DNA from: Candidatus Bathyarchaeota archaeon
GTDB taxonomy: Archaea > Thermoproteota > Bathyarchaeia > Bathyarchaeales > WAQA01
DNA: 8,669 bases
Reading direction: 5' to 3'
Assembly: GCA_015520475.1 (NCBI GenBank)
Contig: WAQA01000137.1
Span: forward strand, 1 to 8,669
The notes under the pieces were generated by a model. That model did no database searches. It was not told where the DNA came from and worked only from the letters and a program-made list of their open reading frames with translations. Position 1 is the first letter of the stretch. Every line of letters starts with the position of its first letter. Both the position numbers and the translations under genes were made by a program. Below, in pieces: positions 1-5,694 of the stretch.

Positions 1-370
1 CTCTGAGGTTATCCGCCACGTCAACCTCGATTGAACCGTTAACCTTCAGGATCTTCAGGGCTTCCCCGCTTAATCCATCGAGTAATGGGCCTCTCTGAAC
101 CTTCACATCCAATCTTGGAACATCAGCGAACCTTAAGGTTCTGTTGGGCTTAGAGAATATGGCTTCTGAGAGGTCCCTTCCAACCTTGCCCTCAGCAACG
201 TCGAAGGCACATACAAACTCTACATCTCTAGGATGGTATCCTCCCAGGTAGAGGTTCTTTAAGCCTATAGCAGCCTCTTCATCCTCCACATCTCTATAGT
301 AGTAGACTCCTTGGATCAGCGCTGACGCGCAGTTTCCGACACCTGCTAATGCAACCTTAATCTTCGACAT
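1..370 (-). CDS. ino1: myo-inositol-1-phosphate synthase, N-terminal part (runs off left edge)
   Basis: This is the first 123 codons of a gene that continues beyond base 1. The protein opens with a Rossmann dinucleotide-binding motif, GVGNCASALIQG at residues 10-21, characteristic of archaeal and bacterial inositol-3-phosphate synthases, which convert glucose 6-phosphate to 1L-myo-inositol 1-phosphate using bound NAD. Further family-like segments are LYLGGYHPRDVEFVCAFDV and the acidic/basic stretch around GKVGRDLSEAIF. The ATG at 370-368 is preceded by a strong Shine-Dalgarno AGGTGA (382-377) with six bases of spacing, which fixes the start. In archaea the product feeds inositol phospholipids and, in hyperthermophiles, di-myo-inositol phosphate solute; which applies here is unknown. 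The gene lies 96 bases downstream of the PIN gene on the same strand and may have its own promoter. The C-terminal half, with most catalytic residues, is not visible. Confidence 0.9.
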   Translation of the reverse strand, partial: MSKIKVALAGVGNCASALIQGVYYYRDVEDEEAAIGLKNLYLGGYHPRDVEFVCAFDVAEGKVGRDLSEAIFSKPNRTLRFADVPRLDVKVQRGPLLDGLSGEALKILKVNGSIEVDVADNLR

Positions 371-466
371 AAACCTTCACCTAAAGCATCCACTCTATCT
401 TTTAATTACTCAGGATAAAAGTGTGCCGATTCCGTTTTAGGCGGATTCAGCCTTGGCTTGGCGGTG
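371..466 (-). promoter_or_regulatory. Leader and possible promoter of the inositol-phosphate synthase gene
   Basis: This is the 96-base gap between the PIN stop codon and the ino1 start. On the minus strand it holds an AT-rich element, ACTTTTATCC (about 423-414), that could be a TATA box, and a second AT stretch, AATTAAAAGATA, closer to the gene. The Shine-Dalgarno AGGTGA at 382-377 is clear; the promoter is a weak call by eye. The half nearest the PIN gene has short GC-rich inverted segments but no convincing hairpin followed by a T run. Confidence 0.35.
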
Positions 467-874
467 TTAATCTACGTATCCATCCAGCTCCAGCTTCCTC
501 TTCTGCCTGAGGAATACTGTTGGGATCGATTCTTCCCTAAGCCTCCTCCTCAACTCCTTATCGTTCGTCGCCACGATACATTTAAGGTCTTTGGCAACCC
601 TCACTATTACATCGTCGTATGATTCTTCTGCTTCACGTTTAACATGGATCACTCCATGCTTCACCGCGTATTCCAGAGCTGCTAGGGCGGCTCGTCTAAG
701 GCTTTCAGGTTTTCTCCCAGCCAGCCTCTTCAGTTCCTCAATCGTTGTTGAGAGGATGAGAGGTTCAAAACTTCCAAGTAAACCTTCAAGCTCGCTTATC
801 ACATCTACCTTGAACTGGAATGGGACTAGGAGAAAGTTTGAGTCTAGGATTACTCGGCGTCTCGTCTTAGCCAT
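467..874 (-). CDS. FCF1/Utp24-like PIN-domain protein (putative RNase)
   Basis: This single-domain PIN protein of about 135 residues belongs to the archaeal FCF1/Utp24-like group. The acidic residues expected to hold the metal ion are visible: D11 in VILDSNFLL, E46/E47 in TTIEELKRLA, D87/D88 in SYDDVIV, and D105 in IVATNDKELRRRL. The ending IPTVFLRQKRKLEL is also typical of the group. Eukaryotic relatives cut pre-rRNA at the 5' end of 18S; a role in rRNA processing here is inferred from the family, not shown. The ATG at 874-872 is preferred because GGAAGG lies six bases upstream; an in-frame ATG five codons earlier (889) has no such site. The gene starts 27 bases after the stop of the zinc/PH-like gene, so co-transcription is likely. 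No antitoxin-like partner gene is adjacent, which argues against a VapBC toxin. Confidence 0.85.
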   Translation of the reverse strand: MAKTRRRVILDSNFLLVPFQFKVDVISELEGLLGSFEPLILSTTIEELKRLAGRKPESLRRAALAALEYAVKHGVIHVKREAEESYDDVIVRVAKDLKCIVATNDKELRRRLREESIPTVFLRQKRKLELDGYVD

Positions 875-901
875 CTTCAACCTTCCCATTCAAGGAAGCG
901 T

Positions 902-1588
902 TTATCCCTGGAGCTTCCTTAATGCTCCCTTCACAGCCGCTGAGAGCGGATCATTTAGCGGCGGGAAGAAGTGGATCGGCTCGGATAACCCTTTAACCCT
1001 TACCGTGAATCCAGGCTGGGCGTCCTCAACATCCTCCACATCCCTTAAGGGAATAACGATATGCTCCTTCTCGCATACATATATAATCCTCTTATTCGTC
1101 AGTATGAACCTTCCCTTTTCCGATTGGTCTCTGTGTGGGATGTATGCCTCATCCAAGTATACTGGGTATGAGACGTAATATATTACCTCTCCAGGCTCCA
1201 TCCCAAATTGGGCCTCTTCTCCACGCTGTATCTTGAATGAGCCTTGCAGGAGCTCTAGGCTTCTCCTGTTGAAGAGTTCAAGTGGATCCTCACCTTCACC
1301 CCTTGAGATTCTCTCCCATTCAGATTTATGTAGGGTCATCCCTAAATAGCATCCATGGAACACTCTGTCTCTGCATCTGCATTGGCCATGCCCCCCTCTA
1401 GAGGCTATCCTATCTGGATCGCAGTATACAAGTTGGTATCTGTCCCTATCCTTCATGATGAACTCTGCAGAGCAGACCGGGCATGCCTCAACCTTCATCT
1501 TGGTGAAGAAGAGGATCTTCCACTGTATGATCCTCACTTTCCCCTCTCGGCATAGGGGGCATCTCTCGAAGAGCGTCAAATACCTCAT
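902..1588 (-). CDS. Uncharacterised protein: N-terminal zinc-binding cysteine cluster plus C-terminal PH-like domain
   Basis: A 228-residue soluble protein that I do not recognise as a named family. The N-terminus has two CxxC knuckles, C10/C13 (CPLC) and C36/C39 (CPVC), consistent with one zinc ribbon. A second group, C56, H67, C70, C72 and C80, could bind another metal. After a charged linker (about 84-122), residues 123-226 resemble bacterial-type PH or GRAM-like domains, with the typical strand-turn-strand GRFILTNKRIIYV (159-171) followed by IPLRDVEDVE. Such domains usually mediate protein or lipid contacts. There is no signal peptide or membrane span. The ATG at 1588 has AAAGGTAA nine to sixteen bases upstream and sits 25 bases after the stop of the flavoprotein gene, so the two are probably one transcript. 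Function unknown; the domain assignments are by eye. Confidence 0.75.
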   Translation of the reverse strand: MRYLTLFERCPLCREGKVRIIQWKILFFTKMKVEACPVCSAEFIMKDRDRYQLVYCDPDRIASRGGHGQCRCRDRVFHGCYLGMTLHKSEWERISRGEGEDPLELFNRRSLELLQGSFKIQRGEEAQFGMEPGEVIYYVSYPVYLDEAYIPHRDQSEKGRFILTNKRIIYVCEKEHIVIPLRDVEDVEDAQPGFTVRVKGLSEPIHFFPPLNDPLSAAVKGALRKLQG

Positions 1589-1613
1589 TATAGATTACCT
1601 TTGATTCCAGGAT

Positions 1614-2846
1614 TTATTTTGGATTTCCTCTTGATCCTAGTGTCCTGTGGAGGATGTAGAGAAGCATCTTTACTCCTCCAATATGGTAAATGTATCTTAG
1701 CAGACTTAAACTTTTTAGGAGCGAAGCTGAGAAGCCGTATAATTTGAGGTTTAAGAGGCAGCCTACAGCCCTGTGATCTCCAAGCGAGACTATCTGGCCT
1801 AGAATTTTAGGTTTAAACCTTCTCTTTTTATCTCCTACCAGTCCAGCGTAGATGTTATATGCGGCTGTCTCAGCCTGTTGGAGTGCAAGCTGGGCTGTTG
1901 GGGCGAGAGGCCGGCCGCTGGATGGATCAATGATGAGGGAGCAGTCGCCTATAACGTAGACGTCGCCGTAATCAACCGATTCTAGGAATGGATTAACGAT
2001 TACTCTACCGCGGGATCCACATTTAAGCCCTAAAGTGGAGAGTAGACTGTTCGCTCTAACCCCTCCAGTCCAGATTAGGGTTCTAGTTCTAATCTCCCCT
2101 CCGTCATTGAAGCGGAGGATCTCCCCATCGAATGATAGGATGTATCTTTTAAGCAGCAGATCTACATCTGCGGATCTTAATGTTCTCGCAGCCTTCTCTG
2201 CCAGTTCAGCGTCGAATCCTGGGAGGATGCTTCCTCGGGCCTCAACTATGACCAGGCGGATTTCATCCCTGCTTATCCTGAACTCTTCAGCCAGTTCCTT
2301 CAGGTATCCTGCCAGTTCAGCTGCAAGCTCCACGCCTGTGAATCCTCCACCCCCAATCGTGAAGGTGAGCATGGATCTCCTCGTAGATTCATCCTCCTCT
2401 CCAGCCCCCTGCATAAGCATATCCTTGATATGTTCTCTTAGGAGGAGGGCGTCTCCAACATCATTTAATGTGAAGGCGTACTCCTTCAATCCTGGAATGC
2501 CGAAGAACTCCACCTCACTTCCCAACGCTACTACGAGGATGTCATATTGGATCTTCCCCGCGGTTGTTATGACCGTTTTCTCATCGAATCTTATCCCCTT
2601 AACCTCAGCATTCAGAAATTTAACCCTCTTATCCTCTAGGATTTTCTTGATTGGTATGGCTGCTCCTCTGAAGCTCCTCCTCCCAGAGACTATCATGTGG
2701 AGTTCAGTCTTCAGTTGATGGTGGGGGCATCGATCAATAAGCGTTACAGTACAGTCCATATGCTTGTCCAGTAGATTGTTGAGTTTTAGGGCTGTATATA
2801 GGCCTCCGTATCCAGCGCCTAAAATAACTATTTTGGAATCCGGCAT
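1614..2846 (-). CDS. Type II NADH dehydrogenase-like FAD oxidoreductase
   Basis: A 410-residue two-dinucleotide-binding flavoprotein of the pyridine nucleotide-disulfide family, nearest by motif to single-subunit NADH:quinone oxidoreductases (NDH-2). The FAD site is VILGAGYGGL (7-16), the NAD(P)H site IGGGGFTGVELAAEL (164-178), and the second FAD contact VYVIGDCS (296-303). The segment APTAQLALQQAE (315-326) matches the AQxAxQ quinone-site motif of NDH-2, which favours NDH-2 over sulfide:quinone reductase; the paired redox cysteines expected of the latter are not evident. The C-terminal 45 residues are hydrophobic and basic (SLLRYIYHIGGVKMLLYIL), fitting peripheral attachment to the inner face of the membrane. 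The predicted reaction is oxidation of NAD(P)H with reduction of membrane quinone, without proton pumping. The ATG at 2846 has only a distant GGGAG, so initiation may be weak. It is followed closely by the zinc/PH-like gene. Confidence 0.8.
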   Translation of the reverse strand: MPDSKIVILGAGYGGLYTALKLNNLLDKHMDCTVTLIDRCPHHQLKTELHMIVSGRRSFRGAAIPIKKILEDKRVKFLNAEVKGIRFDEKTVITTAGKIQYDILVVALGSEVEFFGIPGLKEYAFTLNDVGDALLLREHIKDMLMQGAGEEDESTRRSMLTFTIGGGGFTGVELAAELAGYLKELAEEFRISRDEIRLVIVEARGSILPGFDAELAEKAARTLRSADVDLLLKRYILSFDGEILRFNDGGEIRTRTLIWTGGVRANSLLSTLGLKCGSRGRVIVNPFLESVDYGDVYVIGDCSLIIDPSSGRPLAPTAQLALQQAETAAYNIYAGLVGDKKRRFKPKILGQIVSLGDHRAVGCLLNLKLYGFSASLLKSLSLLRYIYHIGGVKMLLYILHRTLGSRGNPK

Positions 2847-2912
2847 CTCAGAGCTTATTCTCCCAGAAACTTCATGTGAATCCTCAATCTACATGTACTC
2901 TTTACCTTTTAT

Positions 2913-2929
2913 TCCCGTCATTGATGGGG
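2913..2929. repeat. Imperfect inverted repeat abutting the TATA-like box
   Basis: The arms TCCCGTCA (2913-2920) and TGATGGGG (2922-2929) flank one base and pair with two G-T wobbles when read as plus-strand RNA. The left arm lies within ATTCCCG (2911-2917), the same 7-mer that forms each half of the perfect palindrome 69 bases away. It could be a weaker copy of the same operator, or chance. Confidence 0.3.
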
Positions 2930-2966
2930 AGGAAGGTTACCGACCAATCAGATCAGGATAGGGTTC

Positions 2967-2988
2967 TCCGGGAATGATCATTCCCGGA
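2967..2988. repeat. Perfect 22-bp palindrome, candidate operator or hairpin
   Basis: The left half TCCGGGAATGA (2967-2977) is followed directly by its exact reverse complement (2978-2988), with no mismatch in 22 bases. It lies 18 bases beyond the aIF2 gamma stop codon and 121 bases upstream of the flavoprotein ATG. As RNA it would fold into a nine-pair stem with a GATC loop. No T run follows it on the minus strand, so a classic intrinsic terminator is not supported. As DNA it has the two-fold symmetry expected for a dimeric regulator site. Confidence 0.6.
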
Positions 2989-3006
2989 TAATATGATTCT
3001 TCAGCA

Positions 3007-4242
3007 TTAATCTATTATTAATCCGTATCCTATCAGCCTCCACCGGCCAGTAATCTTCCTGCTGATCGCAACCCTAGATTTCTCCTCGACGCATACTGGA
3101 CGGGAGAGCTTAACCTCAGCGCGGTTCTTCCCTATCCTCTCAACGCGGCCAACCGTTATCGCCGTTGCAACGTCTAAGAGGAGGGTCTCACCAACCTTTA
3201 TATCCTTAACTTTCATCAGCTCCTTCGTTCCTATAGCCCTCTCGAAGAGGTTTATCTCGAGGTTTAAGCTGTAACGTGTAGGCGGTAATGTTCCAGGCTT
3301 ACCTACAACGTTCCCGGTTAAGCCGTCAGCCTTCGTCAATGATGGATCCAGGAGGGTTCCAACGCCGACCAATCCTCCACATCTAGCCTCCTCAACATAG
3401 TTTCCACCGGCATGTAGACTCACTATCTCCGTGTATAGCGGCTCATAATTCTGCCTCCCACCTGAACTGCGGATTCCAGGTTTTATCTCGATTTCATCTC
3501 CTACCCTGAAGGTTCCCTGGGTGATCGTTCCTCCTATAACCCCTCCAACAAGATTCTCGATTGTTGTTCCAGGCCTGTTAACATCGAAGGATCTGACAAC
3601 GAACATTCTAGGAGGTTTTGATGGGTCACGGTGGGGGGTTGGAATATACTTCTCAATCGTATATAATAGGAGGTCTGTATTCACGTTATGTTGGGCTGAT
3701 ACAGGGATTATCGGGGCGTTCTCAGCTATGGATCCCTTAATGAACTCTAGGATCTCCCTGTAATTCTCGAGGGCACGCTTCTTATCTACAAGATCAATCT
3801 TATTCTGGACTATAACAATATTTTTTATTCCAACTATCTCTATCGCTGCCAGATGCTCCCTTGTCTGGGGCTGCGGACACTTCTCATCAGCCGCTATGAC
3901 AAGGATGACTCCATCCATAACGGCTGCTCCTGAAAGCATAGTAGCCATTAAGGCTTCATGGCCAGGTGCATCGACGAAGCTTACCGCCCTAACGAAGACC
4001 CCTTTAGAGCCGCATCTAGGACAGATCTCCTTAGTAGAATAGTTCCTAGGAGGCTTACATTCAGGACATTTATAGATTGGAGCGTCTGCATATCCGAGCT
4101 TGATTGTTATCCCTCTCTTCAACTCTTCACTGTGCCTTGCAGCCCATACTCCTGTAAGGGCCTCGACAAGGGTTGTCTTTCCATGATCTACATGTCCAAT
4201 AGTTCCTATGTTGAATTCGGGTTGACGGGGTAACTTTACCAT
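3007..4242 (-). CDS. eif2g: Translation initiation factor aIF2, gamma subunit
   Basis: A 411-residue GTPase, full length for archaeal aIF2 gamma, which with alpha and beta subunits carries initiator Met-tRNA to the small ribosomal subunit. All GTPase motifs are visible: G1 GHVDHGKT (16-23), switch 1 RGITIKLGYAD (43-53), G3 DAPGH (91-95), G4 NKID (147-150) and G5 SAQ (182-184). The subunit-specific zinc knuckle is intact, C59/C62 and C74/C77, which separates it from SelB and EF-Tu. Domains II and III follow (about 205-411), with GGVIGGTITQG and the ending WRLIGYGLII. The ATG at 4242 has GTGAT five bases upstream. It is divergent from glutamate dehydrogenase across a 118-base AT-rich region. 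In many archaea this gene is next to an FCF1-like PIN gene; here that gene lies three genes downstream on the same strand. Confidence 0.98.
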   Translation of the reverse strand: MVKLPRQPEFNIGTIGHVDHGKTTLVEALTGVWAARHSEELKRGITIKLGYADAPIYKCPECKPPRNYSTKEICPRCGSKGVFVRAVSFVDAPGHEALMATMLSGAAVMDGVILVIAADEKCPQPQTREHLAAIEIVGIKNIVIVQNKIDLVDKKRALENYREILEFIKGSIAENAPIIPVSAQHNVNTDLLLYTIEKYIPTPHRDPSKPPRMFVVRSFDVNRPGTTIENLVGGVIGGTITQGTFRVGDEIEIKPGIRSSGGRQNYEPLYTEIVSLHAGGNYVEEARCGGLVGVGTLLDPSLTKADGLTGNVVGKPGTLPPTRYSLNLEINLFERAIGTKELMKVKDIKVGETLLLDVATAITVGRVERIGKNRAEVKLSRPVCVEEKSRVAISRKITGRWRLIGYGLIID

Positions 4243-4300
4243 CTGATATCACGAACCTTACTTGATTAGAATACTTATAGAAGAGTAGCCTCCATTATTA

Positions 4301-4316
4301 AAGATAAACTTTATTA
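4301..4316. promoter_or_regulatory. Overlapping divergent TATA boxes for aIF2 gamma and glutamate dehydrogenase
   Basis: The sequence AAGATAAACTTTATTA can be read as a TATA-like box in both directions: AGTTTATCTT on the minus strand (4310-4301) toward aIF2 gamma, and CTTTATTA on the plus strand (4309-4316) toward glutamate dehydrogenase. Transcription starts about 25 bases away would fall near 4280 and 4338, giving leaders of roughly 40 and 22 bases. The positions are estimates from archaeal promoter geometry. The overlap implies that the two directions could compete for one TBP/TFB complex. Confidence 0.45.
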
Positions 4317-4360
4317 CTGCTATTAATGTGTTAATGGATTAAAGGTTGGGAGATTCTTCT

Positions 4361-5623
4361 ATGAAGGGTGAAATGAAGAGGGAGATTAGCCCCCTAGAAG
4401 TTGCAATTCAACAATTGGATATAGCTGCTGAAATGTTGAATCTTGAACCTGGAATATGCATGGTTCTTAAGAAGCCGAAGAGATCCCTAATCGTCTCCGT
4501 ACCAATAAAGAGGGATAATGGTGAGATAGAGGTTTATACGGGCTTCAGGGTTCAACATAACGATGCCAGAGGACCATATAAGGGCGGCATAAGATATCAT
4601 CCGGACATCACCTTAGAGGAGGTTACAGCCCTCGCCATGTGGATGACTTGGAAGTGCGCCGTGGTTGAGATACCATATGGCGGGGCTAAGGGAGGAGTTA
4701 AATGCAACCCTAAAGAGCTCTCAATGAATGAGCTGGAGAGGTTGACGAGGAGATATACAACGATGATACTGAATATTATAGGGCCCTACCAGGATGTTCC
4801 AGCCCCAGACGTCTACACAGACGCGCAGACGATGGCGTGGATAATGGATACTTACAGCCAGATTAAAGGCTACATGGTTCCTGAGGTTGTGACTGGTAAA
4901 CCATTATATCTTGAGGGGTCTGAGGGTAGGGAGGCAGCTACAGCCCGCGGCCTAGTATACTGCGTAAACGAAGCAGCCAAATATTTGGGGATGAGATTGA
5001 AGGGGGCAACAGTCGCCGTTCAAGGATTCGGAAAGGTAGGATGGAACGCTGCAAGATTCCTCTATAATCAGGGCTTAAAGATAATTGGGGTCAGCGACTC
5101 GAAGGGGGGAGTATACAATCCAGACGGGATAAACCCGTATAAGCTGCGTAAGCATAAGCTTGAGACTGGATCAGTAATAGACTTTGAAGGATGCAAGAAC
5201 ATAACGAATAAGGAGCTCCTCGAATTGGAATGCGACATCCTCATACCAGCAGCGATAGAGAACCAGATAACAGAGAGAAACGCCGATAATATAAATGCTA
5301 AGATGGTGGCTGAGGGAGCGAACGGCCCAACAACCCCGGAGGCAAGCAGAATATTAACTGAGAGGGGAATATTCGTGATACCGGATATACTTGCGAATGC
5401 TGGGGGAGTAACGGTCAGCTACTTTGAATGGGTGCAGAACCTGCATAGGGAACACTGGTCAGAGGAGGAGGTCAACCGGAAACTAAAGGCGAAGATGGTT
5501 AAGGGCTTCAGAGACGTATATAACATGGCTAGGAAACATGAGACTGACATGAGAACATCAGCCCTGATGCTTGCAGTTGACAGAGTGGCGAAGGCGCTTA
5601 TATCACTGGGCCTATGGCCATAA
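4361..5623 (+). CDS. gdhA: Glutamate dehydrogenase
   Basis: A 420-residue hexameric-type glutamate dehydrogenase, which interconverts glutamate with 2-oxoglutarate and ammonium. Key residues are present (numbering from the ATG at 4361): K74 in GPYKGGIRYHP, K98 in MTWKCAVVEIPYGGAKGG, catalytic K110 in that same motif, and catalytic D150 in PAPDVYTD. The nucleotide-binding fold begins VAVQGFGKVG (218-227), followed by VSDSKGGVYN. Coenzyme choice, NAD or NADP, cannot be settled by eye. The family signature ILIPAAIENQIT and ADILANAGG-like segment PDILANAGGVTVSYFEW are intact. The ATG at 4361 is preferred: GGGAGAT lies just upstream and the predicted transcription start is near 4338. An in-frame TTG at 4346 would add five residues. 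The gene stands alone, divergent from aIF2 gamma and convergent with lysS. Confidence 0.96.
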   Translation: MKGEMKREISPLEVAIQQLDIAAEMLNLEPGICMVLKKPKRSLIVSVPIKRDNGEIEVYTGFRVQHNDARGPYKGGIRYHPDITLEEVTALAMWMTWKCAVVEIPYGGAKGGVKCNPKELSMNELERLTRRYTTMILNIIGPYQDVPAPDVYTDAQTMAWIMDTYSQIKGYMVPEVVTGKPLYLEGSEGREAATARGLVYCVNEAAKYLGMRLKGATVAVQGFGKVGWNAARFLYNQGLKIIGVSDSKGGVYNPDGINPYKLRKHKLETGSVIDFEGCKNITNKELLELECDILIPAAIENQITERNADNINAKMVAEGANGPTTPEASRILTERGIFVIPDILANAGGVTVSYFEWVQNLHREHWSEEEVNRKLKAKMVKGFRDVYNMARKHETDMRTSALMLAVDRVAKALISLGLWP

Positions 5624-5631
5624 AAAATTTT
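5622..5631. terminator. A6T4 tract between convergent gdhA and lysS, possible two-way terminator
   Basis: The tract AAAAAATTTT overlaps the gdhA stop codon. Read on the minus strand it is a run of six T about 65 bases beyond the lysS stop; read on the plus strand it is a run of four T directly after gdhA. Archaeal RNA polymerase terminates at T-rich tracts without needing a hairpin, so the site could serve both genes. No strong stem-loop is seen in the rest of the 71-base gap. Confidence 0.35.
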
Positions 5632-5694
5632 CAGGGCTTCCCACGGAGATCCTTCACCCTTCAACATTTCTGATGGGCTTAGAGCGTGCAGAGT

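Larger units (their letters stand above)
2847..3006 (-). promoter_or_regulatory. Upstream region of the NADH dehydrogenase-like gene, with a TATA-like box
   Basis: This 160-base gap separates the aIF2 gamma stop from the flavoprotein start. On the minus strand the best TATA-like element is AATAAAAGG at 2913-2905; a start of transcription about 25 bases further would leave a leader near 38 bases. An 8-bp palindrome TACATGTA (2890-2897) lies just downstream of it. The gap also holds the 22-bp palindrome and an imperfect one described separately. The promoter call is by eye and weak. Confidence 0.35.

Noticed and set aside
467..874. PIN gene as a VapC toxin of a toxin-antitoxin pair
   Set aside because: No small antitoxin-like gene overlaps or precedes it, and the sequence pattern fits the FCF1/Utp24-like group rather than typical VapC.
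591..1178. A 195-codon open frame on the plus strand opposite the PIN and zinc/PH-like genes
   Set aside because: It spans the antisense of two genes with clear domains, has a low-complexity Ser/Thr-rich translation typical of an antisense frame, and shows no Shine-Dalgarno.
2035..2718. A 227-codon open frame on the plus strand opposite the NADH dehydrogenase-like gene
   Set aside because: It lies wholly antisense to a gene with intact FAD, NAD and quinone motifs; its Ser/Pro-rich translation has no recognisable domain.
1614..2846. The flavoprotein as a sulfide:quinone oxidoreductase
   Set aside because: The conserved redox-active cysteine pair of that family is not evident, while an NDH-2 type AQxAxQ quinone motif is present; a distant SQR-like relative cannot be fully excluded.
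2967..2988. The palindrome as an intrinsic terminator of aIF2 gamma
   Set aside because: No T run follows on the minus strand, so a classic terminator is not supported; a termination role is kept only as an alternative.
371..4345. AAGGTT recurring in the leaders of ino1, PIN, aIF2 gamma and gdhA as a possible shared regulatory word
   Set aside because: Its distance from the start codon varies widely (about 1 to 14 bases) and the same word is frequent inside coding sequence as Lys-Val codons, so it is probably background.
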